Counted from the first letter of the stretch, positions 17,142-26,362 are shown. The stretch is 38,529 bases of DNA from CAXXOK01 sp964640955 (GCA_964640955.1 CAZXJI010000028.1:1-38529); one strand, 5' to 3'. Notes: generated from the sequence alone by a model not told the origin. Program-made: numbers and translations.

Positions 17142-18260
17142 TTGAAAATAACCGACGTACAGGCCTATGTCGTCCGTCAGCCGGAAATCGCGCTGATCGG
17201 CGACGGCACGCAGGATTCCGTGATTATCCGCATCGATACCGACGAGGGGATTTACGGCGTGGCCGAGGTGGACTCGGCGCCCTATCTGGTCAAGCAGGCC
17301 ATCGACATGCCGGATTCGCACAGCGCCCAGCGCGGCATGCGCAACGTATTGATGGGGCTTAACCCCATGGCGATCGATTCGATTTGGGATCGGCTTTACG
17401 AAAGCACCTATTACTACGCGCGGGGCGGCGCGGGCATGCACGCCATCAGCGGCATCGACATGGCGCTGTGGGACATCCGCGGCAAGGCGCTGGGCGTGCC
17501 GGTTTCCACGCTCCTTGGCGGCGCATACCGCAAGCGCGTGCCTGCCTACATCAGCATCCTCATGCCCTCCGGCGAGGACGAGGTGAAGCAGCTTATCGAT
17601 TATCACATGGTCAAGGGGTACTCCGGCATCAAGTTCGGCTGGGGCAACCTGGGCGACGATATGGCCCACGACCTGAAGCTGATCCGCGCCGCGCGCAAGG
17701 CGCTGGGCCCGGACAAACTGCTGATGATCGACATCGCCATGAACTGGAAGGAGTACAAGCCCGCGCTGGATGCCTGCCGCGCCTATGAGCAGGAAGGCGT
17801 GTACTGGGTGGAGGAACCCTTCCGCGTCGAGCGGCAGGACGACTTTGCCCGCCTTAGGGAGGCGACGAAGCTCAACATTACCGCGGGCGAGGAGCTGAGC
17901 GCCCTCGGCGAGTTTGAAGCCTATCTTAACAAGGGCTGCGTGGATATCCTCCAGCCCGACCTCAGCCGCTGCGGCGGGCTGACGATCGGCAAAAAAGTGC
18001 TGGAGCTGGCCAAAGCCCGGCAGGTGCCCATTATCCCCCACAATTTCAAAAGCGGGCTGCTCATGTCGGCGACGCTGCAGTACATCGCCGCGCTGCCCGA
18101 CGCGAAATACCTGGAATACTGCGGGCAGGAGACCGTGCTCAGCCGCAGCCTGGTCATGGAGCCCGTGACCGTGACCGACGGCTACGTGGAGATCCCGCAG
18201 CGGCCCGGACTGGGCGTGGAAGTGAACATGGAGACGGTTAACCGCTACCGCGTACAGTAA
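17142..18260 (+). CDS. Enolase-superfamily sugar-acid dehydratase/isomerase (mandelate racemase group)
   Basis: The 372-residue protein has the enolase-superfamily two-domain layout: N-terminal capping domain to about 125, then the barrel. Metal ligands D197 ('LMIDIAMNW'), E224 ('WVEEPF') and E250 ('AGEEL') are present, with the H300/D273 dyad ('IPHNF', 'QPDLSRCGG'). The usual second base of the K-x-K motif is replaced: here K164-F-G166. Such enzymes dehydrate aldonates/aldarates to 2-keto-3-deoxy acids or isomerise their lactones. Start is TTG at 17142 with GGAG 7 bases upstream; no ATG fits the conserved N-terminus 'MKITDVQAYVV'. Last gene of the plus-strand operon. Confidence 0.9.
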   Translation: MKITDVQAYVVRQPEIALIGDGTQDSVIIRIDTDEGIYGVAEVDSAPYLVKQAIDMPDSHSAQRGMRNVLMGLNPMAIDSIWDRLYESTYYYARGGAGMHAISGIDMALWDIRGKALGVPVSTLLGGAYRKRVPAYISILMPSGEDEVKQLIDYHMVKGYSGIKFGWGNLGDDMAHDLKLIRAARKALGPDKLLMIDIAMNWKEYKPALDACRAYEQEGVYWVEEPFRVERQDDFARLREATKLNITAGEELSALGEFEAYLNKGCVDILQPDLSRCGGLTIGKKVLELAKARQVPIIPHNFKSGLLMSATLQYIAALPDAKYLEYCGQETVLSRSLVMEPVTVTDGYVEIPQRPGLGVEVNMETVNRYRVQ

Positions 18261-18307
18261 AGAGTTCGCAACAGGAAAAACAGACCATGATGGTACCACC
18301 ATCAAAA

Positions 18308-18343
18308 ACGCGCTCGTCCGGCATCACCGCCGGACGGGCGCGT
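18308..18343. terminator. Bidirectional terminator between convergent operons
   Basis: ACGCGCTCGTCCGGC (18308-18322) pairs with GCCGGACGGGCGCGT (18329-18343), 15 bp with one wobble pair. On the minus strand the stem is followed by TTTTTGATGG; on the plus strand by CTCTTTGCGCGTTTTT. A second, smaller stem (TGATGGT/ACCATCA, 18288-18304) precedes it. It separates 17142-18260 from 18397-19497. Confidence 0.75.
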
Positions 18344-18396
18344 CTCTTTGCGCGTTTTTCTCCGTGGAAGGGGTTGGGGGACAATCCACCGCGCCC

Positions 18397-19497
18397 TTAC
18401 CGCGCCCGGCGCTCCAGTACGCCCGGGAACGGCTGAAACGGTTTGTGCGGCTCCTGCTGGTACCAGTACGCGACGGAGGAAAGATCGTCCTGCCGCTCGC
18501 GCAGTCCGCGCTCGTCCCCGCCAATCTGCTGCAGCGTCACCCGCAGGTCCTGGCTAAACAGGATGGGGTCGGGAATGTGGAAGCGGTACAGCGCGCGCAT
18601 CGGCGGGCACTCGCTCATAAAAAATTCGTTTTGGATGCCGGTATCACGGCTGTAGAACGGATAGCCCATAAACGGCGTATTAAACGTCTGCTCCCGCATG
18701 TTGCCCTCCGCGTCCATGCCGCCAAACGACCACGCGCCGCCGAAATAATCCTCCATGCCGGTGCCGCACAGGGTGGGGTACTCCACGTCCCCGTCCAGAT
18801 AAAACTTCATTTCCCCCTCGCCCCACCAGCCGCGTTCCAGCGTCTGCAGGGCGATAAAGGTACCTACGTAGTGCCCCTGCCCGCGTACGCCGTCCAAAAT
18901 CACGTAATCGTTAAGCAGCGCGGTCACGGGTTGGCGCCGCCACTGGGCGTGAAAGGTGCCCATGTTTTCCGCGGGCTCGTCCAGCTCAATATAATCGATC
19001 TGGTAAAACAGCCCCGGCACGTCCCCGCCGTGCTGGTTTTCCACGGTGATCTTCGCGCCGTCTGCAAAAGGCATGGGGAAAAAGCAGTTCATGCCCCGCT
19101 TGGGATTGACCACGATGGGCAGAGCGCTAATGGGATAGCCGCGCCCGAAGCCGTTCAGGAAAAAATCGCCCAGCGGCGTCTCCACGGAGGGCGTCGCCTC
19201 CCCGTCCCAGTACATGCGCAGCACCAGGTCGCGCAGCACGTAGCGGCCGGCGTCGGTACGATCGGGCACGGTGATCCAGATATGCGTAATCACGCCGGGG
19301 CCTTCGATGGCCGCGAGCGTAGCCGTCTCCCCCTGCGGAATGGAACGGATGCAGGGCGAGCCCTTGCGCGACGGCCCCAGCTCGCCGGTTGCTTTGCCGC
19401 CGCCGCCCTTTTGCCCGGTGGGATTTTCCTGCGTCAGCGCGCGGGAGCGGCCCGCGCGCAGGGCGGGCAGGCCAAAAAGCGGAATCGTGTTGTACAT
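18397..19497 (-). CDS. GH172 (DUF2961) glycoside hydrolase
   Basis: The 366-residue protein is a DUF2961 member, now glycoside hydrolase family GH172, whose characterised members act on alpha-D-fructofuranosides and D-/L-arabinofuranosides. The signature 'GTGMEDYFGGAW' (E249) is present, as is the acidic 'WWGEGEMKFYLDG' stretch (E227/E229); these carry the catalytic carboxylates in the family. Also 'GVITHIWITVP' near the N-terminus. No signal peptide, so cytoplasmic, unlike many secreted members; the substrate would be an imported oligosaccharide or dianhydride. GGAGGG lies 7 bases before the ATG; the gene follows the mutarotase-like gene by 23 bases and ends the regulator-mutarotase-GH172 operon. 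Confidence 0.9.
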   Translation of the reverse strand: MYNTIPLFGLPALRAGRSRALTQENPTGQKGGGGKATGELGPSRKGSPCIRSIPQGETATLAAIEGPGVITHIWITVPDRTDAGRYVLRDLVLRMYWDGEATPSVETPLGDFFLNGFGRGYPISALPIVVNPKRGMNCFFPMPFADGAKITVENQHGGDVPGLFYQIDYIELDEPAENMGTFHAQWRRQPVTALLNDYVILDGVRGQGHYVGTFIALQTLERGWWGEGEMKFYLDGDVEYPTLCGTGMEDYFGGAWSFGGMDAEGNMREQTFNTPFMGYPFYSRDTGIQNEFFMSECPPMRALYRFHIPDPILFSQDLRVTLQQIGGDERGLRERQDDLSSVAYWYQQEPHKPFQPFPGVLERRAR

Positions 19498-19520
19498 GGG
19501 GAATCCCTCCTCTTATTCAT

Positions 19521-20504
19521 TCATACATCGCTAAACGAAAGCGTAACCTCCGCCGTTACGCTTTCGAACGGTGCCAGCACCGGCAGGTTCCCCTCGGCCA
19601 TCGCCTGCGCGCGGCCGCCAACCCGGTTGTTGGCGGGTTCCAGCCCGAGCACATAATCCCCGCTGCGCAGGCAGCGCCATTGCTGCAAAAGGGGCAACGT
19701 ATCCGCCCGGTAGGCAAGCTCCATCCGGATGCCCAGCGCCGCATTGACCGCGGCGACATGGCAGATACCGTCCTTAGCCGGAAGCCTGTGGCTGTAATCC
19801 TGCTCTGCAAAGTCCGGCATGGGCGCGCCGCAGCCCGCAAGCTCCGCCGCGTGGGCGCGGGCTTCGGCGGTCGCGGGGCGGGTTTCGGTTCCGGAAGGCA
19901 GCGAAAGCTTCAGATGCTCGCTGAGAAACGGGTAGCCGAGGTTGATGTGATAAAGCAGCATATAGGGCTGCGGGTGCGCGGACTGATTCACCAGCGTATC
20001 CGACACGCGCACCTGCGCCGTTTCCAGCGAAAACGCAAGCTCCCGGCGCAGCAGCAGGTTTTCGCCCAGCAGCGAAGCCTCGCGCATCTCGCCCCACAGC
20101 GTAAGCGCCTCGTCGGCCAGGCGCACGCCCCGGTACGCCGCCGACTGCATGTGGATACGCCCGTGCGTGGGCTGCCCGCCGTCCCCCGGCCCCACGTTAA
20201 GAAGCCCGCAGGTGTAGAGCATTCCCCCGGAGAAGCGGCTTTCAAACGGCTGGGAAAGATCGTCCCGCTCCTCGGTTTTGCCCAGATAGGCGATGGGCAC
20301 GCCGCGGTAGCGCAGGCGGGTGATACCCATGCAACGGTCCCAGCAGACCGTCGCGGCCAGCCCGCCCGGCAGCGCGATTTTCTGGCAGGTAAGCGTCCGC
20401 CCGTCGCCCTGCCGCAGGGTAACCTCCTCGTTTTCCAGCATCTGCTCCGGTCTGGCGACATACCCGCGCCGCAGCGCCTCCCCGCAGGGCAGCATGAACC
20501 GCAA
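19521..20504 (-). CDS. Aldose-1-epimerase-like protein (DUF4432-like)
   Basis: A 327-residue galactose-mutarotase-fold protein of the DUF4432 type: 'VCWDRCMGITRLRYRGVPIAYLG' near the N-terminus, 'HGRIHMQSAAYRG' with the conserved H-G-R, 'LLYHINLGYPFLS', and a late 'GLEPANNR'. Members are thought to bind or interconvert sugar anomers; activity is unproven for most. The start is TTG at 20504, 3 bases after the regulator stop, with GGGGAG 6 bases upstream; an ATG three codons later would leave an overlong 15-base spacing. Between the AraC regulator and the GH172 gene, it is probably made together with them. Confidence 0.85.
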   Translation of the reverse strand: MRFMLPCGEALRRGYVARPEQMLENEEVTLRQGDGRTLTCQKIALPGGLAATVCWDRCMGITRLRYRGVPIAYLGKTEERDDLSQPFESRFSGGMLYTCGLLNVGPGDGGQPTHGRIHMQSAAYRGVRLADEALTLWGEMREASLLGENLLLRRELAFSLETAQVRVSDTLVNQSAHPQPYMLLYHINLGYPFLSEHLKLSLPSGTETRPATAEARAHAAELAGCGAPMPDFAEQDYSHRLPAKDGICHVAAVNAALGIRMELAYRADTLPLLQQWRCLRSGDYVLGLEPANNRVGGRAQAMAEGNLPVLAPFESVTAEVTLSFSDV

Positions 20505-20507
20505 GGC

Positions 20508-22628
20508 TTACTCCCCTTTCATACGCGTACGGTAGCGCCCGGGCGTCGTGCCCTCGATGCGCTTGAAGGAGCGGATGAAGGAATCCGCGCCGAAGTACCC
20601 CACACGCTGCGAAATCTGCACAATGGACAGGTTGGGCTGGCTCATCAGCAGTTCCTTGGCGGCCTTGATGCGCATGTGATGGATGTAGTCCAACAGCCCG
20701 ATGGTCGTCGTTTGCTTGAACACGCGGGAGATGTAATCCACGTTTTTGCCCAGCTTGTCCGCAATGGCGCTTACGTTGAGCATGGGGTTGGGGTACTCGT
20801 TTTTCACAATTCCCAGGATATCGCGCTTAATGCGCATCTCGGTGCTTTCGTCCTGATCGATGTCGATTTTCTTCTCGGACCCGGCCTGATACTCGCTGAG
20901 GGCGTGCACCTGCTCGGTCAGCTGCGAAAGCAGCTTGTCCGTTTCCTCCCCCGCGCCTCGCAGGCAGGCGTGCATCAGCCGGTTCATGGTGTGCTCCACC
21001 GAGATGTGCATCACCTTATCCACCGCCTGCGTGGAGTAAAACAGGATGGATTCGCCGTCGGCGGGGCTTTCCGCCGCGATATGCGCCTCCGCCATCAATT
21101 CCGTCAGCGCCTGTCCGTTGAGCTCCGGCAGGCTGTGGATGGCGCTTACGGCAATCTGGCAATCGATGGAGAAGCTGCTGCGCAGCATGTGCAGCAGGTT
21201 GGTAAAGGTGTTGCGCAGATAGGCCAGGTGCTGCAATTCGTCCGTAGGCAGGTTGATGAGCACGATCAGCTCCTTGTCCGCGTACAGGGAAAGCGTGGTG
21301 TAAAACTGCGCGCCGACGGTGCTGAAGGAATCATGCAGCTGGGTCATGGAGCGCTGGTAGGCGGTCTGCGTGTCCGCCTCCTCGTCGGAAAAATCCACGA
21401 GGGTGACGATGCTCAGCACCCAGGCGTTGCCCACCGGCAGCAGTTCCTCGCGCTGCATTCGCTTATCCAGCACGCCCTGCCTGCCGGCCTTGAGCATGCC
21501 GCGCACGAACCGCTGGTCGTCCAGCACCTGGCGGGCATACTTCGCCTGATCCATGCGCAGGCGCCGCTCGTCACTCAATTCCATCAGCGAAAGCTTGAGC
21601 CGCGTAAACTCGTCCACGTCCGGTTCCCCCGTCTCCGGCTGGGCGAGGGTGCTTAAGTAGGCGATGGGCTTAAAGTTGCGCACGGTCGTAAGATACGTGA
21701 TAATCGTACAGATCACAAAGGAAATGAGCAGAACCACGAAGGACAGGCTGCCGGGAGCGCGCAGGGCGTTGCTGATGTTTTTCAGCGGCAGGACGCTGAA
21801 GTAATAGGTACGCGTCTCCTTGGAATGGACGTAGGTGTACAGGCTGTTGTCCTGCGTCAGGCTGCCGCTGTCCGTAAGCGAATCGGCAAAGGTAAAATCG
21901 GGGGCTTCCTGCCCCGGCGAATAGGTTACGGCGCCCGTCTCGTCCACCATGCCGATCCATTCGTTGTCCGACAGGCTGCTTTCGTCAAAAACCTCCCGAA
22001 GGTAGGTGGCGCTGACGGCGATCATCAGGTTGCAGGTGTTTCGGTCAAAGGCTGAGGGCAGCGTCTGGATATAATAGAGAACCGTATCCCCCTTCCGGTT
22101 TTGCACGCTTAGCCATTGGCTGGTGTAGGTTTCGTTAAGCATGGCCTGCCATTGTTCGTCGTCCTGAGGGATCAGGGCCGCATCCTCCAGGGTGTATAGC
22201 GCGTCTTCCAGGGGCAGGGCGCGCACCGCGTCCACGTACAGGTTGCTGGTGGGCAGGTACAGAAAGATGCGCGACACCACGGACGAGTCCACCGCGAAAC
22301 CGCTGAGCACCCCGCGCAGGTCCATCAGTCGCAACGCGTCGGCAGGGGTCAGGGCGTCGAACGTCTTTTTACGCACGCTGTTTAAGTCGGCGTTGTTGAG
22401 CAGCGTGGCCGCGAAGGTCCGGTAACGGGAGAATTCAAAGTCCATGGTACGGCGGATGTAGCTGGCCGAGGTTTCCTGCAGGTCGTAAATCTCCCGGGTC
22501 AGCAGCCGCTGGTTGGTATACTCCAGATACCCGAACACCAGGCTGATCGGCAGCACGAAAGCAGCCAGAAACGAGAGCATGAATTTTCGGAATATGGCGC
22601 TGTGGAAGAAGGAAAGCGTCGATTTCAA
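20508..22628 (-). CDS. Membrane-anchored AraC-type transcription regulator
   Basis: A one-component sensor-regulator: membrane helix ('FRKFMLSFLAAFVLPISLVFGYL'), an extracytoplasmic sensor of about 280 residues, a second helix ('SLSFVVLLISFVICTIITYL'), a cytoplasmic linker, and a C-terminal AraC double helix-turn-helix ('NVSAIADKLGKNVDYISRVF', 'SIVQISQRVGYFGADSFIRSF'). No kinase or receiver domain, so the sensed signal acts directly on DNA binding. Start choice: TTG at 22628 has GAGGGGG 7 bases upstream and puts the first helix near the N-terminus. An ATG at 22718 would add 30 residues but overlaps a TATAAT box (22717-22722), which would put transcription start after it. Likely controls this operon and/or the divergent 1118-residue gene. 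Confidence 0.88.
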   Translation of the reverse strand: MKSTLSFFHSAIFRKFMLSFLAAFVLPISLVFGYLEYTNQRLLTREIYDLQETSASYIRRTMDFEFSRYRTFAATLLNNADLNSVRKKTFDALTPADALRLMDLRGVLSGFAVDSSVVSRIFLYLPTSNLYVDAVRALPLEDALYTLEDAALIPQDDEQWQAMLNETYTSQWLSVQNRKGDTVLYYIQTLPSAFDRNTCNLMIAVSATYLREVFDESSLSDNEWIGMVDETGAVTYSPGQEAPDFTFADSLTDSGSLTQDNSLYTYVHSKETRTYYFSVLPLKNISNALRAPGSLSFVVLLISFVICTIITYLTTVRNFKPIAYLSTLAQPETGEPDVDEFTRLKLSLMELSDERRLRMDQAKYARQVLDDQRFVRGMLKAGRQGVLDKRMQREELLPVGNAWVLSIVTLVDFSDEEADTQTAYQRSMTQLHDSFSTVGAQFYTTLSLYADKELIVLINLPTDELQHLAYLRNTFTNLLHMLRSSFSIDCQIAVSAIHSLPELNGQALTELMAEAHIAAESPADGESILFYSTQAVDKVMHISVEHTMNRLMHACLRGAGEETDKLLSQLTEQVHALSEYQAGSEKKIDIDQDESTEMRIKRDILGIVKNEYPNPMLNVSAIADKLGKNVDYISRVFKQTTTIGLLDYIHHMRIKAAKELLMSQPNLSIVQISQRVGYFGADSFIRSFKRIEGTTPGRYRTRMKGE

Positions 22629-22862
22629 GGCAATCGCCCCCTCAGCGAAGGTTCGTCGGTTGCGGTCGTCTGTTCGCGGCGTTCGCATCTGCACGCCGGT
22701 CCGTTTTTCCTCTTTCATTATACATGCTATGCGAGAATGCGGCTATAGATGAAATCCTCACTTCGCGGCTCGCGGCCCCCGGCGTACAAAAATCGTCGAT
22801 AAACTACGGAAACTGCGTGCGCGAATCCCTGAAAAACGCGATGGGAAACGGCGGTATCCGTG

Positions 22863-22892
22863 TTGACACTCCTTTATGTGTTTGGCTATGCT
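22863..22892 (+). promoter_or_regulatory. Promoter of the 1118-aa glycosidase-like gene
   Basis: TTGACA (22863-22868) matches the -35 consensus exactly; 18 bases later is TATGCT (22887-22892). The start codon is at 22924, with GAAAGGAAGG just upstream. On the opposite strand a TATAAT at 22717-22722 probably serves the AraC gene, though its -35 match is poor. Confidence 0.6.
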
Positions 22893-22923
22893 TTAAGCAG
22901 AATACCGAAAGGAAGGAAACAAG

Positions 22924-25900
22924 ATGAATACAGACGTTCGCGCCTTCGACCCCATCCGGTATGCCCGCATCCGCGCCTATAACGACGCGACCGGCCGAGA
23001 CATGAGCGCCACGCCGATCCCGCGCGACGGTGGCGGCGCCTGGACCTGCCAGCCCCTGTCCGGCGGCGGCTGGCAGCTGGGCCTGGAGTGGGATCAGCCC
23101 CGCGACCTGAGGGGTGTGCAAGTGGCTTTTGCGCAAGGCTCGCCCCTGCCCACGGACTGGCACGTGGAGTACTGGCATTCTTCGTGGCCCAACGAGCAGA
23201 AGGACCGCCGCGTGGGCGCGCATAAGGGCTGGCTTTTAACCGACGACGCTTTCCACGGCCGCTGGCTGGCCGCCTACGGCGAGCAGACGACCGATGCCGC
23301 GGGCTGCGCGGTGATGTTCGATCACATCGACGTAAACGAGGTGCTCTGCCTGGGCGGCGATTACCCGCAGCACCTGTTTTTGTCCGACGATTACAACGCT
23401 CTGTTCCGCCGCGCGCTCAAGTTCCGTATCGTGTTTGAAGGCGAGGCCGCCCCGCGCGTAAGGGAGATTCACCTCACGGGAGACGCGACCGTACGGGAAG
23501 ATGCCTGCAGGGTGTACCCCGCCGCTACGGGTCGCGGCCCGGCCGCGGTGCGCGCTACGGCCATCTGGAACGGCGAATTTCACTCGGGCGAGGGCGACAT
23601 CAGCGCGCCTTCGACCCTTACCTATCTGCGTACCATTGGCGCGAAGACCGACGCCGATCGGACGATCCTCACCTTCCAGACCGGCTCCGTCGGCTTCGGG
23701 GTACGCGCGGAGGATATTGAACAGGGCGTATACATGGAGGATTTCGACCTGCTGCTCGCGCCGGCATCCATGGGCGACGATCCCGCGGCGATCGTGAAGC
23801 GCCTTACCGCGGGCAAGAAGTCGATTTTCGACCGCGTGCCGGAGCACGCCGAGCAGTCGGTAGCCAACGCCATGGCGGAAATTCCCGCCATGCAAAAGCG
23901 CATGCAGCCCAAGTACGGCCGATACGTGCTCATGGGCTGGAAGGGCGTGCGGCAGAAGTTCGCCCTGCGCTACAACGGCGATATTTTCGCCAATAAAATC
24001 GACCAGAAGGTGTCCGCGCGCGACACGGCCAAAACCCATTGGGCCGCCGCCGAGCTGCACTTCCGGCTGGCCAGCGGCGACCCGCCCCGCCGCCACGAGG
24101 GCGAGGAGGACACCGTGCAGTCCATGCCCGACGCGCGCGTGCCCGTATACGTTACCCAGTGGCAGGACCGCGACGTGGAGTACCGGCAAACCTCCTTTGC
24201 CACGCTCATGGGCGCAACGCCGGCGACGGCGGTCGGCGATGAGGACATCATGGTCATGAACCGCATTACGCTGCGCAACGCCTCCTCCGAGGCGCGCACG
24301 GCGCACCTGATGCTGGAAACCTACCCCGGCGAGCAGCTGGCCTTACAGGGCGACGCGCTGGTTGCCTGCGGGCGCGTGCGCCCGGGCGATACGCCCGACG
24401 TCGGCTGGACCGTGCAGCCCTACCCCGCGCATTACCTGCGCGCGCAGGTGCGGCCGGGCGGCAGGGGCGAAATGCGCTGCATTCCCTTTACGGCGGCGGG
24501 CACGACCTCGCTTTCCATGCAGCCGCAGTTCGGCTTTGAAGGGTACGACCATAATCCCGTGCGCCAGCCGCCTTCCTCCTGCGTGCCCACGACGCTTTTG
24601 TACGAGGTGGAACTGGGCGCGTATGAGACGCACACTATCGATATGCTTCTCCCGTATCCCTCGCTTGCCGAGGAAACGGATTGGGCGGCGCTAAGGGAAC
24701 GCAGCTTCGATGCGGAACTGGAACGGGTGCGGCGCTACTGGCGCGCGTTTGCCGAGGACGGCGCCAGCCTGACGCTGCCGGACGAAGATAAGCTCAACGC
24801 CTTTGCGCAGGCGGTGCCCTGGCACGTGGCACTCACGGCCATGCGCGACCTGCGCACGGGTTTGTACATGGTGCCGGCGGGCACCTACGGCTACGGCTCC
24901 TGCGGCAACGAGGCCTCGCTGCAAATTCGCATGCTGGATTATCTGGGCTACCACGCGGATGCCGAGACGTATCTGGAAACCTTCATCGTCAGCCAGGGCA
25001 CGGGCAGCATGGACGGCAATTTCGCCTCCAACGACGGCGCGCTGGTCGCCAACAACTACGGCGGCTATTCGGACAACATCACCTCGCTGTTCGCCTACAA
25101 CCTTGACCACGGCTACATCCTTTCCTGTCTGGTGGACCACTACCGGCTCACAGGGAACCGCGCGTGGCTCACGCGCATTGCCGGCACGCTGGTCAAAGCC
25201 TGCGATTACATTTTTACCGAGCGCAAAGCCACGATGAAAATCGACGACAACGGCGAAAAGGTGAGCTATTACGGGCTGATGCCCCACGGCCATCTGGAGG
25301 ACAACCCCGAATGGCGCTGCTGGTTCGCGGTCAACGCGCAGGCGTGCGGGGGCATCCTCGCCGCGGCGCAGGCGCTAAACGACATCGGCCATCCCGAGGC
25401 CGCGCGCGTCCATGCGGAGGCCGACGCCTACCGTAGCGACATCCGCGACTGCGTTGCCCACGCCATGGCCGCCTCTCCCGCGGTGCCTACCGGCAACGGC
25501 GGTTACATGCCCCACGTGCCCACGCAGGCGGAAATCCGCGGCCGGGACTGGGGCTGGTTCCGCGAGGTCGCCTACGGCCCGCTTCACCTTGCCTCCTGCG
25601 GCGTATTCGAGCCCGACGACGCGCTGTCCACCTGGATCCTGCGCGACCAGGAGGATAACCTGTTCCTTTCCCGCGATTATGGGCGCGCGGTAGACCGCGA
25701 GCGTTACTGGTTCAGCCGCGGCGGCATGACCATCCAGTCCAACCTCCTGTTTAACGATCTGGTTTACCTGCGCCGGGGCGAGAGCACGCACGCGGTACGC
25801 GCGCTGTTCAACAACTTCGCGCAGAACCTGTACCGGGATATGAACTGCTTCACCGAGCACCCCATTACGGATTTCGGGCTGGGCTTCGGGCCGTTCTTTA

Positions 25901-26280
25901 AAACGCCGGACGAGTCGCAGTTCATCGTCAACCTGCGCAACCACCTGCTTAGGGAGGAGGGCGACGCGCTCTACCTGCTGCAGGGCGCGCCGCGCGCCTG
26001 GCTCGCGCCGGGCAAGGATATCTGTTTTGAACAGATGGCCACCTACTTCGGCCCGGTCTCCTTCACCCTGCACGCGGGCGAAGGCACGCTGGAGATCGCC
26101 GTGGACGCGGACTGGCGCACGGTGCCGGAGGAGATGGTATTCTTCCTGCGCACGCCGGAGGGCAAGGCCCCGGTCGGCGCGACGCTCAACGGCAAGGCGC
26201 TCCCCGCCTCGGCCATCGACGGCGAAACCATCCGCCTCAAGGCCCCCGAAGGGAAGCTTAACCTGACCGTGCGGTACTGA
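22924..26280 (+). CDS. 1118-aa six-hairpin glycosidase-like enzyme, family unassigned
   Basis: A very large cytoplasmic protein (no signal peptide or membrane helix). Roughly 1-200 is a beta-rich accessory region, 200-600 more beta-sandwich, and about 600-1020 an (alpha/alpha) toroid with repeated helical-hairpin motifs: 'VPWHVALTAMRDLRTGLY', 'GYGSCGNEASLQIRMLDYLGYHADAETYLETF', 'DHGYILSCLVDHYRLTGNRAWL', 'CGGILAAAQALNDIGHPEAA'; a final beta domain ends at 'LNLTVRY'. This domain order is seen in several six-hairpin glycosidase and phosphorylase families, but I cannot place it in a numbered family and no catalytic acid is certain. GAAAGGAAGG precedes the ATG. Transcribed alone and divergent from the AraC regulator. 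Confidence 0.75.
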   Translation: MNTDVRAFDPIRYARIRAYNDATGRDMSATPIPRDGGGAWTCQPLSGGGWQLGLEWDQPRDLRGVQVAFAQGSPLPTDWHVEYWHSSWPNEQKDRRVGAHKGWLLTDDAFHGRWLAAYGEQTTDAAGCAVMFDHIDVNEVLCLGGDYPQHLFLSDDYNALFRRALKFRIVFEGEAAPRVREIHLTGDATVREDACRVYPAATGRGPAAVRATAIWNGEFHSGEGDISAPSTLTYLRTIGAKTDADRTILTFQTGSVGFGVRAEDIEQGVYMEDFDLLLAPASMGDDPAAIVKRLTAGKKSIFDRVPEHAEQSVANAMAEIPAMQKRMQPKYGRYVLMGWKGVRQKFALRYNGDIFANKIDQKVSARDTAKTHWAAAELHFRLASGDPPRRHEGEEDTVQSMPDARVPVYVTQWQDRDVEYRQTSFATLMGATPATAVGDEDIMVMNRITLRNASSEARTAHLMLETYPGEQLALQGDALVACGRVRPGDTPDVGWTVQPYPAHYLRAQVRPGGRGEMRCIPFTAAGTTSLSMQPQFGFEGYDHNPVRQPPSSCVPTTLLYEVELGAYETHTIDMLLPYPSLAEETDWAALRERSFDAELERVRRYWRAFAEDGASLTLPDEDKLNAFAQAVPWHVALTAMRDLRTGLYMVPAGTYGYGSCGNEASLQIRMLDYLGYHADAETYLETFIVSQGTGSMDGNFASNDGALVANNYGGYSDNITSLFAYNLDHGYILSCLVDHYRLTGNRAWLTRIAGTLVKACDYIFTERKATMKIDDNGEKVSYYGLMPHGHLEDNPEWRCWFAVNAQACGGILAAAQALNDIGHPEAARVHAEADAYRSDIRDCVAHAMAASPAVPTGNGGYMPHVPTQAEIRGRDWGWFREVAYGPLHLASCGVFEPDDALSTWILRDQEDNLFLSRDYGRAVDRERYWFSRGGMTIQSNLLFNDLVYLRRGESTHAVRALFNNFAQNLYRDMNCFTEHPITDFGLGFGPFFKTPDESQFIVNLRNHLLREEGDALYLLQGAPRAWLAPGKDICFEQMATYFGPVSFTLHAGEGTLEIAVDADWRTVPEEMVFFLRTPEGKAPVGATLNGKALPASAIDGETIRLKAPEGKLNLTVRY

Positions 26281-26303
26281 TCCGTCCGCCAAACGCATAC
26301 ACC

Positions 26304-26336
26304 ACGCCGCCGCCCGGAAGAACCGGGCGGCGGCGT
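26304..26336. terminator. Bidirectional terminator between convergent genes
   Basis: ACGCCGCCGCCCGG (26304-26317), loop AAGAA, CCGGGCGGCGGCGT (26323-26336): a perfect 14-bp GC-rich stem between the stop at 26280 and the GH27 stop at 26363. T-rich sequence (TGCTTTGTTCTGTTTT) follows on the plus strand. Confidence 0.75.
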
Positions 26337-26362
26337 TGATGCTTTGTTCTGTTTTCGCAGGC

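Noticed and set aside
19389..21656. 755-codon open frame on the plus strand opposite three minus-strand genes
   Set aside because: It crosses the boundaries of the AraC, mutarotase-like and GH172 genes and is rich in Arg/His/Gln as expected of an antisense frame.
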